Below, piece after piece: positions 1 to 11,307 of a stretch of 64,000 bases of DNA. The notes beneath the pieces are model-generated. The model saw only the letters and a list, made by a program, of their open reading frames with translations. It did no database searches and was not told the origin of the DNA. Each line of letters starts with the position of its first letter. Position 1 is the stretch's first letter. This DNA comes from Callorhinus ursinus (lineage: Eukaryota > Chordata > Mammalia > Carnivora > Otariidae), in assembly GCF_003265705.1 (NCBI RefSeq), contig NW_020312902.1, positions 10,519,235-10,583,234 on the forward strand, in the 5' to 3' direction. Both the position numbers and the translations under genes were made by a program.

Positions 1-250
1 AATTGGAGGGGGGACGAACCATGAGAGACTATGGACTCTGAGAAACAAACTGAGGGTTCTAGAGGGGAGGGGCGTGGGGGGATGGGTTAGCCTGGTGATG
101 GGTATTAAAGAGGGCACGTTCTGCGTGGAGCACTGGGTGTTATACGCAAACAATGAATCATGGAACACTACATCAAAAACTAATGATGTAATGTATGGTG
201 ATTAACATAATACAAAAATAAAAAAAAGAAAAAGAAAAGAAAAATAATAA
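1..250 (+). mobile_element. LINE-1 3' end (carnivore-type L1), cut by the window edge
   Basis: This is the 3' untranslated tail of a fairly young LINE-1 in sense orientation. It holds the phrases GGGTATTAAAGAGGGCACGT, GAGCACTGGGTGTTATA and AACACTACATCAAAAACTAA and ends in an A-rich tail at about 215-250. The reverse complement of 62,600-62,810 at the other end of the window reads almost the same by eye, so both belong to one family. No coding sequence of the element is included. Confidence 0.9.
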
Positions 251-1164
251 TGACAATCTTTATCAAAATCTTACAAATAATGGAACAGAAGGAACACATT
301 TAAACTCATTCCATGAGGCCAATACTACCCTGATACCAAAGCAGGATAAAAACAATACAAGAGCAAAAAGGTCTAGTTTGTCTGATATAATTATTGCTAC
401 TCTGACTTTCTTTTGACATCCATTTGCGTGATAGATGTTCTTTAAAGAATAGGCATATTGAAGAGATGGAAAAGTTAAAGAAAGAAGGTTATGGTAAAAG
501 TATATGTTAAATGTATCTCTCATTGCCTTTGCAAAGATTAGGGTAAGAGCATGTTAGTCCAGTAGAAAAAGCTAATCTCATATGCTAACCTGAATATGAA
601 AGTAATGTAAGCCTGCCTTTTAGTTAAAGAAACATCTCTCATTAGGCAGTTGGGTTCATATCTAAAATATAGAGCTAGTGAAATATAGAGTGTCTTGATA
701 ACTTTTAGAAACCATTTGAAGATTTACCAACAGAGCAGTCTCGAAAACAGGCAAGGCGTGGTTCAAAAGAAACCGTCAAATAAGGAGCTTAACAAGCTGT
801 GGTTCCTTCTGACCAGCTTTCTCAACACCAGTGATCTTAAAGAAGAATACAGCCAAGTATTAGAAAGGGACTCGATCCTGGAGGTACACTTGTTTTTTCC
901 AGTGTCTTTGGATATAACCCCTCTTTGTCCTCATCCATGCATACCACCCTCCTCTTCCATTCTTTTTAAACTAACGCTCACTGCACCTTGAATTCTGAAA
1001 TGTACATCTTGCCAGTCTAGACATGTCCAGACACAAACAGAGATATTTGCTCTATCAAAATCTCAGGATTTTCCAAATTCCTATATGAGAGAAAATAACT
1101 GTCTTAATTTGAACGCAGTGCCTTCATGTGGTCTAGTTAACTGTGGGAGGTTCAGCATCAAAAA
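251..1164. other. Unique AT-rich sequence, nothing recognised
   Basis: The open frames here (86 and 98 codons at most) resemble no family I know and have no splice-site context that convinces me. No repeat was recognised. Confidence 0.5.
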
Positions 1165-1174
1165 AATGACTTCC

Positions 1175-1386
1175 TGGGTGCCTGGGTGGCTCAGTCGGTT
1201 AAACGTCTCCCTTCGGTTCAGTTCATGATCCCAGGGTCCTGGGATCAAGCCCAGTGTCGGGCTCCCTGGTCAGTGGGGAGCCTGCTTCTCCCTCTCCCTC
1301 TGCCTGCAGCTCCCCCTGATTGTGCTCTCTCTCTCTGTGTGTCAAATAAGTAAAATCTTTAAAAAAACAAACACACACACAAAAAC
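1175..1386 (+). mobile_element. tRNA-Lys-derived carnivore SINE (SINEC type)
   Basis: Full-length SINE. The tRNA-like head with the pol III A-box region (TGGCTCAGTCGGTT) is at about 1188, followed by a CT-rich body and a tail AAATCTTTAAAAAAA with some CA. It is flanked by a perfect 10-bp target-site duplication, AATGACTTCC, at 1165-1174 and 1387-1396. This confirms retroposition and marks the exact insertion point. Confidence 0.96.
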
Positions 1387-1396
1387 AATGACTTCC

Positions 1397-2262
1397 ATGT
1401 CTTCAATCCTTTGGATCAGGGGACCATTCTGAGATGGACAGATACTGTGAAATAGTAATAAAAAAATTGACTATAGGAATGTAAGCTATAAGAAGCCCAC
1501 ACTTTCCACTTATTCAAACAACTATTAGTGAGTATCCGACAAGTTTGCTACCTTATCAGCTTGGTTCAAATTAACTGGGTTAATGTGGAAATGCTGGAAG
1601 TAATGAAGGCTTAACTGAAGAGAGTCATCATCACGAAATCACCCAGTACTCTTTTCTCCTTGAGTAAATAGACCCTTCCATCACTTGTACCATATTTTAG
1701 TTTTACACATGAAAATACTCAAATTTTAAATTGGAGTAAAAATAAGAGATTGTTTTCTCTTTTCTTTGTGTTCAAATCAAGGGTTTTACCTCAGGATTAT
1801 ACTCCCAAATCAAGTTACCTAAAATCTAATATGGTTATTTCTTTTTCTGTTCTATAATTATTGCATTTAGGGTTTATTAATCTCCCCATTAACAGTTGAA
1901 GAAATGGGTAGCATTCCCCCACATATTAAAGGAAAATATTAACCCATTCTCTGCAATCTTTCCTCCAACACTCAGTTGTAAAGATAAATTTTCCTGTCAG
2001 TTTTATTTCAGCACCTGTCTAAATTTTTATTATTTGAGCTTTTACACTGACAAATTTTGAAAATGAGCTAACTTTATGTTCTTACAAATAATCTTGCTGG
2101 GATAATGAAGATGAGTGTTCACAACAGGAAATAGCCTTAGCAGATGCTATAGGAGACATCAGTCATTTTTTGTTCTCTTCCTAACTCTAATTAGTCATCT
2201 TGACTCCATCAAGTCCATTACTTCTGAGTCTCATATACTGCCTCTTATCAATTAATCATGGT
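1397..2262. other. Unique AT-rich sequence, nothing recognised
   Basis: No coding frame, RNA gene or repeat family could be supported in this stretch. Confidence 0.5.
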
Positions 2263-2585
2263 TGTGGTAGGCTGAATAATAGCCCACAAAAATATCCAAA
2301 TTCTACTTTCTGGAACCTGTTCCAATGTTACCTTATATGGAAAAAGAGACTGTGCAGATGGGATTAAAGATTTTGAGATGAAGAGATTATCTAGGATTAT
2401 CTGAATAGGTACTACATATGATCACAAGTATCCTTATATAGGTAGATAGGTATCTGCTGATATCTTGATTTGAGCCACATTACATTGAGTCTCTTTTCTT
2501 TAGAACAGTAAGAGAATAGACTTATGTTATTTCAAGCCCCAAATTTTGTGGCAGTTTGTTATAGCAGCAACAATGAACTAATACA
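2263..2585 (+). mobile_element. Ancient MaLR-type LTR (MLT1-like), solo
   Basis: The start TGTGGTAGGCTGAATAATAG and the end CAATGAACTAATACA match the termini of mammalian MaLR/MLT1-type LTRs, with a TG...CA boundary. The flanking 5-mers ATGGT (2258-2262) and GTGGT (2586-2590) agree at four of five bases, as expected for an old 5-bp target duplication. The element is shorter than usual, so internal deletions are likely. No internal retroviral sequence adjoins it. Confidence 0.75.
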
Positions 2586-2925
2586 GTGGTGGTCCAGATT
2601 TGTATGGAGAAGGATTCTAAGGACTTTTCAGAACACAGAAGTATGTTGGAATTTATTGCTCTTGGTTGTCATGAGTTAGGAAGAAATGCAATGGCATTTG
2701 TGCTGTTTATGTTTAATTTCTGCATATTTTGAAAGATACTATAGGACAAAGAGTAGTTTAAAACCAATTGTAGAGATTAGATGTTATGAAATCTGGAGCC
2801 TGTTGTCACTGTGCTGGCATTTACCACAAGAATATTTGTCCCTTGGCATTCTGGAGAGATATATTCAGAAACCTTGGCAAATCACTGGTTGGTCACATCA
2901 CCCAAAATTTCCAAAGCATTTTTAT
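2586..2925. other. Unique sequence, nothing recognised
   Basis: A 101-codon open frame begins here but continues into a MIR repeat and shows no family features, so I treat it as chance. Confidence 0.45.
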
Positions 2926-3360
2926 GTACCATTCACTATTCTGAATATTTTATACATACTCTTTCTTTTTTTAATCTTCACACCAGTCTGATGAATAGGG
3001 GTATTTATTATAACCCAGCTAACCTATAAGGAAATTGAGGCTTAAAGAAGTTAAAAAGTGGGGGCACCTGGGTAGCTCAGTCATTAAGCACCTGCCTTTG
3101 GCTCAGGTCACGATCCTAGGGTCCTGGGATGGAGACCCGAATCAGGCTCCCTGCTCAGCGGAGAGCCTGTTTCTCCCTCTCCCACTCTCCCTACCTGTGT
3201 TCCCTCTCTCACTGTGTCTCTCTCTGTCAAATAAATAAATAAAAATAAAAAATAAAAAGAAGTTAAATAGTGTATTGATGACTACACAGCTAGTAAATGG
3301 TTCAGCTGTGCTTCAAGCCCCAGCAGTCCAACTTCATAAGTCTTAACCCCTGTGCTGTTG
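2926..3360 (-). mobile_element. MIR element split by a younger SINE
   Basis: Antisense MIR features occur in order: an AATCTTCACACCAGTCTGAT block, then AAGGAAATTGAGGCTTAAAG, and after the SINE ACTACACAGCTAGTAAATGG and a terminal CTTAACCCCTGTGCTGTTGG-like end. The CAN-SINE at 3061-3255 interrupts it, so the MIR is the older layer. Confidence 0.75.
3061..3255 (+). mobile_element. tRNA-Lys-derived carnivore SINE inside a MIR
   Basis: The head GGGCACCTGGGTAGCTCAGT, CT-rich body and A/T-rich tail are all present. A 17-bp target duplication with one mismatch flanks it: AAAGAAGTTAAAAAGTG (3044-3060) and AAAGAAGTTAAATAGTG (3256-3272). The duplication lies wholly in MIR sequence. Confidence 0.95.
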
Positions 3361-3479
3361 GTCTCCAGCACGTTGAGGAATTATTATTAATTGCAACAGG
3401 AAGTCAGGAAGGTGAGGTCATTGAGTAGGTTTGCTCCTGAGTGGCTTAACTTGCTCCTTCATAGCAGTCTGGTGAATAT

Positions 3480-3590
3480 TTCTATTCAACCTTGGCTGGG
3501 CACTCTGTGTACATGGTCCTACTTAATCTCCCCAACAACCTTATAGCATAGCTGTGATTTTTCCTACGTGTTCACTTTCAGGGTCTCTAG
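3480..3590 (-). mobile_element. Probable MIR fragment
   Basis: The words TGGGCACTCTGTGTACATGG and TTAATCTCCCCAACAACCTT follow the antisense MIR pattern (size-ordered words typical of its middle). It is short and degenerate. Confidence 0.4.
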
Positions 3591-4419
3591 AAAATATTAA
3601 AAACTCTGAAATCTAAACATCAGTGGACTATCATAGCATAAAATATTTTTCACCCATCCATTTAAAGATTAGATTAGCTCTTGACAAGACAGCAGTAAAG
3701 ACTAGTAGGCAAGGACATTATCATTTGCAATGATAGAAAATTTCAGTAAAAATGAAAAAAATAAAAAGGGGTCAAGATACAGAGAATGTGGATGCATGTT
3801 GTAGAGCTACATTTATCTTCCCTTATGTCCAGATAACAGCATGTTCCCCTTCACTATACATAGCTCATTTGTGTGTACAATACATTATGTACTTAATTTC
3901 TCTTTTGAGAGAGTTGTTATTTATTTTAAAGGATGAGATGGTCAAACAACAGAAAAACCATGAAAATATCAAAAAGCTGCACAAAGGGTCTCCCTCCTCT
4001 CTGGCACTAGGAAAATGCCCAGAGCTGAATTCATGTGGTGGCACTAGGGCCTGAGTCACATCTTTCACTGTAGAAAACTCCTGTTATACTTCTGGAATAT
4101 TTCATTACTCCTCTGGCTGCAATGTGGGATAATGTAGAGAAAAGAAGGGAAGAGGAATGCTTAAGGTGCATTAATATTTAATTTTAAGATTTAAATTGTC
4201 TCTGTATTAAGAGTTATCTGATTCATAATTCAAATATTAAACTCAGCCAGTTTTGAATTTGTAATTGGATATGGGCCAGCATAATTTGCTTGTTACTATA
4301 TTCTAAGAAGTTAGAATAAGCATTAGCATTTTTCTGTTTATGGCATTCTTTTTTCTTATTTTTATATTTTCTCTTTTCTGAGAGAAAATAGAATAATAAA
4401 TTAATAATCATGTGATCAG
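3591..4419. other. Unique AT-rich sequence, nothing recognised
   Basis: Overlapping open frames of 100 codons (plus) and 67 codons (minus) occur at 3752-4068, but neither resembles a known protein. Confidence 0.45.
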
Positions 4420-4565
4420 TCTTTAATCCTGCTTCATCATCTTTAGTTTTATGACCTGGGATGACTTATTTAGCTTCTCTGTCTCAACCACAAGGGCTGG
4501 AGATAAAACACTGGCCCTGTCTATGTGGGAGAGATATATATGTGCTATCAATAAAAGTAAATATA
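4420..4565 (+). mobile_element. Probable MIR fragment
   Basis: The order of a TGACCTGGGATGACTTATTT block, TTCTCTGTCTCAAC, GAGATAAAACACTGGC and a CTATCAATAAAAGT end follows a sense-strand MIR, heavily mutated. Confidence 0.5.
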
Positions 4566-4599
4566 AATATTACATGAATAAAATATATATTTTTACATA

Positions 4600-4652
4600 C
4601 GTGGAGAGAGGGGGAGAGAGGAAAAGAGAGAGGGGAAGGAAGAGAGAGACTA
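4600..4652. repeat. GA-rich low-complexity tract
   Basis: An almost pure purine run made of GAGAG, GGGGAGAG and GGAAGG units. Confidence 0.85.
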
Positions 4653-4734
4653 TCAGCATTTTGTGAGATAATGAGATGAAGTGTTTACTCCTTATTCTAA
4701 ACTCACACAAATCATATATATACATATATTTTTT

Positions 4735-4865
4735 TGCTACAGATACAGTCTACTATTTTGTCTTTTACTCTCTATAAGATTGCCATGTTCCCTGAGGGCA
4801 TAGTCTTTTCTGTTGTACTTTTAGCAGTGCTCATCACAAAGCAGGTGGTTAATAAATGTGTTTAC
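4735..4865 (+). mobile_element. L2 3' end fragment
   Basis: The sequence follows the L2 3' end order: TGTTCCCTGAGGGCATAGTC, then GCAGTGCTCATCACAAAGCA, then a GTGGTTAATAAATGTGT end. This corresponds to the usual ...AGGTGCTCAATAAATG terminus of L2. Confidence 0.65.
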
Positions 4866-5157
4866 GTGGTTACATGGCATGGAAGAGCCAGATATCCTTA
4901 TGATTTTCAGCTATTAAATTAATATTATTTGGACTTCATCCTTCCCATAGTAAGCATTTTAGTTTCATCACTGAACCTCTGATTTTGCCCTTAGGTGAGC
5001 AGCCTCCATGAATGGTTTCTAAAGTATGCATCAGAGGCTTATTCAGGCAACAAAGCCAACCTATACTTCAAAAAGGAAGGAAAGCAGGGTTGGAGGTAAT
5101 AAGTCTTTTCTACAGAGGCTCTCTGGGCATTTTATTTCCTTCCAGCAACATGAAGAG

Positions 5158-5602
5158 TGTTGTAGGCAGAATAATCCCCCCGACCACCCTGCCAAAAATG
5201 TGCATGTCCTAATCCCCGGAATTTTTTAATGTGTGACCTTACATGGCAGAAGGAACTTTGCAGATGTGGTTAAATTAAGGATTTTGATTAGCCTGGATTA
5301 TCCAGGAGGATCCAATGTAATCACAAGAGTCCCTATAAGAAGGAAGCAGGAAGGTCTGAGAAGGAGAGGTGACAATGGAATGTCTGATGATGAGGCCAAG
5401 AGTTGGGGAATGTGGGCAGCCTCCAGAAGCTACAAAGTACAAGGTTCCCTAGAACCTCCAAACAGAACACATCTCTGTTGACACTTTCATTTTAGCCTAT
5501 AAGACTCGTAAGACACTTACCTCCAGAACTGTAAGATTATACATTTATGTTGTTGTACTAACTTTGTGGTAATTTGTCACAGTAACAATGGCAAGTAATA
5601 CA
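5158..5602 (+). mobile_element. Ancient MaLR-type LTR (MLT1-like), nearly full length, solo
   Basis: The LTR starts TGTTGTAGGCAGAATAAT and ends GGCAAGTAATACA. In between are ACATGGCAGAAGGAACTTTG, CTGGATTATCCAGGAGGATC and ACCTCCAGAACTGTAAGAT, in the order expected for this LTR class. The flanking 5-mers AAGAG (5153-5157) and GAGAG (5603-5607) agree at four of five bases. An 82-codon open frame at 5233-5481 lies entirely within the LTR and is not a gene. Confidence 0.82.
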
Positions 5603-5805
5603 GAGAGGAATCTAAGAGAATCTCAAGGGTGTAGGAGAGAATAAACACCCAGGAAAGGGGCCATCATGGCAGATAATGTTTCTTTCTGCCCCGGTGACCA
5701 ACAGATAACATTTTTGCTTTGTAACAAGCTTGGACAATGCTGCCCTGAGTTTGATCCTTAAAACTGAATCTACTGGAGAGGGAATACCGCTTGAACGGCT
5801 TTCTT

Positions 5806-6008
5806 TTTTTTTTTTTTTTAAAGATTTTATTTATTTATTAGAGAGAGAGAGAGAATGAGAGATAGAGAGCAGCAGAGGGAAGAGGGTCAGAGGGAGAAGC
5901 AGACTTCCTGCTGAGCAGGGAGCCCGATGTGGGACTCGATCCCGGGACTCCAGGATCATGATCTGAGCCGAAGGCAGTCACTTAACCGACTGAGCCACCC
6001 AGGTGCCC
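5806..6008 (-). mobile_element. tRNA-Lys-derived carnivore SINE
   Basis: Antisense copy: poly-T tail, then GAGAGAGAG, then GGGACTCGATCCCGGGACTC and the head ending GACTGAGCCACCCAGGTGCC. The 16-bp target duplication is CTTGAACGGCTTTCTT (5790-5805) and CTTGAATGGCTTTCTT (6009-6024), with one mismatch. Confidence 0.96.
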
Positions 6009-6024
6009 CTTGAATGGCTTTCTT

Positions 6025-6699
6025 AAAATGCCTGACATTTTCAGTCCTGATTTTGTGAATCCACAAAATCCCTTCAAATAACTCTTTACATTCCCAATAT
6101 GAATTTAAATTTCTCTAAACTTATAATAAATGTATTGTTTTATTATTTATATTATCCTTTTACCCCTATGGGTATGACATAGCAATAATTGCATACGCAG
6201 TACGATTGCACTCAAAATGGTACACCTGTGTTCTACAGCACTTTGCCACAGGGCACATTATGCCACAGGATAAATATGATCTATCTTGCTGCATAAATAT
6301 GACATACTAGTATTCTGGGAACCTGTTATTATGGTAAAGCATATACGAATATATCAGTAAATTGCTCATATATTCATATATTATATGACAAACTATAACA
6401 CAAAATCCCCTTGTGTTTTTGAAGAAAAAGTACAAGGTTTCAGAGGAATATTACACTAGACAAAATCAAATGACACTTCTACTTCCACCAAAAAATCCCA
6501 AGGCTGTTGTAGAGTGATTTCATGGAATAATTTCATTTGGAATAATATCTTTTGGCCACAAAATATTTATTTCTCTACTTATACACATATAGGCAAATGT
6601 CTAATGCTCCACTATCAGCTTTGAGTCTCTTTAATACAGGGTTTTACTTACTCTACCCCTTCACACACCTTCTATTCACTCAGACTTGATTATTCACCG
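6025..6699. other. Unique AT-rich sequence, nothing recognised
   Basis: No gene or repeat identified. The stretch has several ATAAATATGA-like words but no ordered array. Confidence 0.45.
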
Positions 6700-6885
6700 T
6701 TCTTCAAACTCAATCTACAATTTCACATCTCAATGCCTTTATTCATTTTGGTCCACATTCCATGAAATCTCTTCTACTGTTTCTGTTCCTGATTTGTGTC
6801 TGACAATTCTTTAAAACCAAGCTCAAATTTCACTTCTTTCAGAAGACTTTTGTAAACCTTCCTTTCTCCTTTTGTCACATTAAGC
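6700..6885 (+). mobile_element. Probable L2 fragment
   Basis: AAAACCAAGCTCAAATTTCA, CTTTCAGAAGACTTTTGTAA and ACCTTCCTTTCTCC follow the L2 ORF2/3' region word order. Confidence 0.55.
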
Positions 6886-6889
6886 AGGA

Positions 6890-6985
6890 ACATTCACTCA
6901 ACAAATATCTATCAATTCCCAGCTTTATGCCAGGAACCATGCCAGGCACTGGGTATACAAATGTGAACAAGGACAAGGTTTGGAT
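6890..6985 (-). mobile_element. L2 3' end fragment, antisense
   Basis: CATTCACTCAACAAATATCT, then ATGCCAGGCACTGGGTATAC and GTGAACAAGGACAAGG, is the reverse complement of the L2 3' terminus. It lies back-to-back with a sense L2 piece, so the two are separate insertions or one internal inversion. Confidence 0.7.
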
Positions 6986-7064
6986 GATTTCTCTTCTGAT
7001 CTTTTTCTATCTCATATAAGTAATTACTTTATTGCCTGGTACTATATTCACTTGAAAACATATA

Positions 7065-7215
7065 TTCGAAAGAGCACGGAATTGAGAATCAGGCAGATCT
7101 GAATAACAATCAGCTTTGGGAGTGATAAGTCTATGAAACTGAAAAATAAGGTAACTTCTCTGAACCTTCTTCTCATCGTCCCAGTTATGGTAAGATTTTT
7201 AATCATGGTGGAGTT
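7065..7215 (+). mobile_element. MIR fragment
   Basis: AGAGCACGGAATTGAGAATC, CAGATCTGAATAACAATC, AGGTAACTTCTCTGAACCTT and CTTCTCATCGTC follow the sense MIR order. Confidence 0.6.
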
Positions 7216-7289
7216 TTAAATAACGTCTATCAATAATTTTGCATGCTAAGCAGTCAGTGATTGAAAAACATTAGTTCCATTGCTTCCTA

Positions 7290-7395
7290 CTAGCTTGCAT
7301 ATTTATTGAGGGCAACATTATTATGTGGTTCATCATTATATCTTCCATAACACCCAACTCGATTCTAGGCAACAAGTGAGGACTAAAAAAGTGAA
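7290..7395 (+). mobile_element. Probable L2 3' end fragment
   Basis: TTTATTGAGGGCAACATTAT and CACCCAACTCGATTCTAGGC followed by an A-rich end resemble a degenerate L2 3' terminus. Confidence 0.4.
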
Positions 7396-9119
7396 AGAAC
7401 AAGTATCAATAAAATTGCCCTCCAGCAGAAGTGATACAGTCACTTTTGAATAAATGGAAGCTCTGAGAAGTGTTTGGGGGAATAGAGAGAGCACTATTGA
7501 GTATATGTTTGAGGAAGCTGGAAATGAGTGTCAGACAATTAGTTAATAGAATACAATAATAACTAGTTGGCACGAAGCCTAAATATTTCATATGCATATC
7601 CCTTAGAAAATATAGCCTTTAGCAAAATCATTCTGAAGAATCTGATTAGTCAGGACACTGGTTCATAACAAGAGGGGGAAGTCTTCTAATAATAGTGGAA
7701 AGGCTGAGGTAACATTAACTGAACACTTTATGAGACATTCAAGTTCTATCAGGGGTAAATGCTAATTGGAGAGTAAAATTACATCCTAAAAAATGAAATC
7801 ATTTGAGGGAGATATTCATTTGAAAACTTCATCTGGGAGTTCTAATTCAATCTATAGAAATAAACAAAAGCTACATATTCCTTCTTAAATACCATATCCC
7901 TAGAAACGCTGGGGGGCCCTACACTGAATAGGAAACTGTATCATATGAAAAGGTGAAAAACAAAAGGAAATAGATGGATGAAGAACATCCCAACCACAAC
8001 ATGGACATCATGGAACTGCTGTGGATTTAGGAGCATCATGCCCAGAGGTGGTGGATCCTGAAGGTCAGAGAGGGTTCATGGACTTTCTCCTCTTCAAATC
8101 TTTTAAGGGTTCCCCCATCTCAGTTATTGTCATGACTTTTGCTTTACTGGCCCTCTAACCTCCCTGTTTCCTGCTTCTTTCTTGAGCCTACTCAGTTCAA
8201 CCTTTTTGTGTTTAGACTTAGGCCTCCTATCCCAATGTGCTGCCTTCCTTTGGCTATTAGACCAACATTTGGAATAAAGTCTGACAGTACCTTTTTAATG
8301 CCAACAGAAATGAAGTCCCGTTATAAGAAGTAGTCAGGTTACAGCTACCAGAAGCCTCTTCCAATAACAAATGCTTCCACTTGCCACTAAGGATCCAAGG
8401 AATTTCTTCATCAGATAAATATGTGCATGTCCACACATCAGTGCCTCAAATGCCATCCTACCACTGACAATAGTTCCAGACCATGTGAATGAGTGGTACT
8501 GACCAAATCAGTAGATGGAAAGAGAAAGGGAAAAAACTTACCCTGATTTTTCACAATGGTGGGAGGTGTGTGTGTGCTAATTTTCCAAGCTACGTGTTAA
8601 TTTTCCAAGCTATATCTTCCAAGTTATATAGCAAGGGAATTATTAAGTGCAACTCAAAATCCTGAGAAAGAATATGATTCTGCATTATAGACTTTTAAAA
8701 TGACAGAGGTTTTCAATTCCCATTTCAACAATTTACTATGCTAAGTCTTATGGGTAGATCTTCTTTCATATATACATTTTCACAAAGAAGCTCTTCTGAT
8801 TCCCAGCTAGAGATACACAGAAATTCCTGAATTTCTGCTTTCATTTTTGTTCTGGTTTTATCACTTTGTCCTGCACTTAGTGGAGAATTTGGTTGCTGTT
8901 TCAAGTGCTTCATTCTAATTTCTATCACTTTAGACCCAAGATAGAATTAGTTCACTATGAAGGAGATTTTGCAGGTCAAATGTCACAGTCAATTTCACAG
9001 TGGGTATACTGTAAGCTGGATCCAAGGATTTCCATTGGTATAGGACACTACAATGTAATATAGAAAGTATTTCTGCCAGGAGTACTTTTGGAAACAGGAC
9101 CCTCATAAGTATTCTTTTT
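7396..9119. other. Unique AT-rich sequence, no gene recognised
   Basis: Open frames reach about 67 codons on either strand, with no domain or signal. The only structure I saw is the short tandem duplication at 8578-8612. Confidence 0.45.
8578..8612. repeat. 20-bp tandem duplication (two copies)
   Basis: TAATTTTCCAAGCTA occurs at 8578-8592 and 8598-8612, period 20 bp. A third degenerate TCTTCCAAGTTATA follows. Looks like local slippage. Confidence 0.8.
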
Positions 9120-9480
9120 ATTCCCATTTATTCATAATTCATATCTTTCTTCATCACCCACAATGTAGTACATCTTCATTACATTAGCAACTCCCTCCAT
9201 TTATCCATATTCTCCATCTTTACATGGAAAATCCTATCTTTTGTTCATCCTTTAATTTCTTGTGAGATTTTAGGTCATGTTTCAAATCATGTTACCTCCT
9301 TTTCCAAATTATTTTTGTTTACTATTAGATCTTTATCACTGAATTCTTATGGCACTTATCTGCACTGCCCATATTAATACTTAATCATTAGCATTACTTT
9401 TATTACACATAAAGAGCTTAATAAAGTACACACTCCTAATGGGTTGGTTCCATAACTTTGAAGTCCCTAGGATAGCTCCT
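9120..9480 (+). mobile_element. Possible degenerate L2
   Basis: Words such as TCATGTTTCAAATCATGTTA, ACCTCCTTTTCC and TTATGGCACTTATCTGCACT loosely follow the L2 3' region. Divergence is high and the call is weak. Confidence 0.3.
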
Positions 9481-10516
9481 ACATGGTAAGATCTATTGCT
9501 GTAATGATTCAAATAGTGTTCTTCCTCTGTGTGTTTCCTCAAGTCTCAAACATTTCCAAGAGGTTTATATTACAAAAGCAGATTCTTAGACTCTTCCCTA
9601 TAGAGACTGTGAAGTTTATTTCACTATGAGTTTGAAATATTTCTTCTATTCTCAGTCTCCATCTCTCTTTTTTTCTCTCATATATTTTCCTTCTGTTTGT
9701 TGTGGTGTTATTTTTTCTTATTTTTTTCCTACAATTATATCACCCATTTCTGAGGCAGGGGAGCCAAAGAACAAACTCTAAAAAATACTGCATGCTTGCT
9801 TCAGACACTTTTATTCCTGAGGCTCCAGAGGTATTAAGAATTCCTGTCTAAAGAAAAATCTCTGCTGAGTCTGGATTCTCTTATGCAATATTTGGCCATA
9901 AACTGTCAATATTCAGGATTAAATGCTTGAAACTGGAGAAACAAGAAAGAACATTGAGAATATGAAGTGTGGCTGTCCCCAGACATGAGGTTGAGTAGTT
10001 TGGATTTGGGGTACAGGTAAATTTTTCACATTACTGATTTAACAGAGGTAAAACTGCCCACTTAGGTGGCCAATGAATTGCATAAGTCTCTTAGCAACAT
10101 TTGAAAAGGACATCATCTGCACTTCTACAGCCATTGATTTACCTAGTAAAGCATGAAATTTGATTATACTCTTTTTTTATTCTTTAACAGTCTCGGCTAA
10201 TTGGACATAAAACCATCTAGTCCTATTCAGGATTAAACTAAATATATGACTCAGTGACCCCTGCCCACACAAGGCAATCATGAGATTCCTCATATACAAA
10301 TCTTTAGGGGTAGATTTGGTTAGCACAGAATGTTGAAAATGTTCAGTTGTTCATTAAGATCTTGGACAAAAGACATTGCAGAATCTCCCCACACCATGAA
10401 GCTTTTAGTCTGCAAAGCAGCAGAGACTGGGAACAAGGGAGACACAATAGGAAAATTTCTGCACTAGAAGTTAGAAGACCTTGGTCCCAGCTACCAGCCT
10501 GGAATAAATCTCCAAA
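9481..10516. other. Unique AT-rich sequence with a pyrimidine-rich tract
   Basis: At about 9635-9730 the plus strand is strongly C/T-rich (CTCTCTTTTTTTCTCTC and similar). No gene or repeat family is recognised. Confidence 0.45.
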
Positions 10517-10725
10517 ATTAACATTTATCAAGCACTTTGTTAACAGTTTCCATACCTTTTCTTTAATTTCTTTCCAAAAAAATGTAATCATATTCACTTT
10601 ACAAATGAAATCATTTCTCAGTAAATTAAGTAACTTTCCCAATGTTACATACCTTCTAAGTGGTAAAACTGGGATCTAAAGTAGGCTGTTTAACTCCAGA
10701 AACCTCTAAACCACTGTATTTCTCT
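10517..10725 (-). mobile_element. MIR fragment, antisense
   Basis: AACATTTATCAAGCACTTTG, CACTTTACAAATGAAATCAT, AAGTAACTTTCCCAATGTTA and a GGTAAAACTGGGATCTAAAG block follow the antisense MIR order. Overlapping open frames of 110 and 99 codons here are incidental. Confidence 0.7.
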
Positions 10726-11082
10726 TCCACTATTTGATTCATGGAAAAACTCCAGATAACTTAATCTGTGTATGTGTATGCACGTATATGTATATGTTGC
10801 ATATGTGTATTCCAGTTCTGCATTGTCTTAGTTGTCCTATAGTAGAAACTAAAATGTTCATCAAAGTATATGATACTATACCAACATTTGGCCTGCAAAT
10901 ATAACTGTCTACAGGAATCAGACAGAATGTATATAGAAAGGGTTTATGTGTTTTATATAAAATATGTCAGGTATCGCTGAGCTATTGTCAGAAACCAAAG
11001 CAATATCCTATTGTATAAGGCCTAAGATTTGTAGGATCTCTCAATTGTTTCTACATGGTTTTATGTGAAGTCTTCTGATTTT
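10726..11082. other. Unique sequence with a short TG/TA-rich stretch
   Basis: A purine/pyrimidine-alternating stretch (GTGTATGTGTATGCACG, TATATGTATATG) lies at 10,767-10,811. Nothing else recognised. Confidence 0.5.
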
Positions 11083-11098
11083 AAAATATTGTGTCAGA

Positions 11099-11291
11099 GG
11101 GGCACCTGGTGTCTCAGTCAGTTGGGCATCTGCCTTTAGCTCAGGTAGTGATCCTGGAGTCCCAGGATCCAGCTCCGCATCAGGCTCCCTGCTCAGCGGG
11201 GAGTCTGCTTCTCCCTCTGCCCCTCACCCTGCTCATGCTCTCTCTCTTGCACATGCACTCTCTCTTCTCTCAAATAAATAAAATCTTTTAA
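11099..11291 (+). mobile_element. tRNA-Lys-derived carnivore SINE
   Basis: The head GGGCACCTGGTGTCTCAGTC lacks a few bases in the A-box region; the body and AAATAAATAAAATC tail are normal. A perfect 16-bp target duplication AAAATATTGTGTCAGA flanks it at 11,083-11,098 and 11,292-11,307, so the insertion is relatively recent. Confidence 0.96.
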
Positions 11292-11307
11292 AAAATATTG
11301 TGTCAGA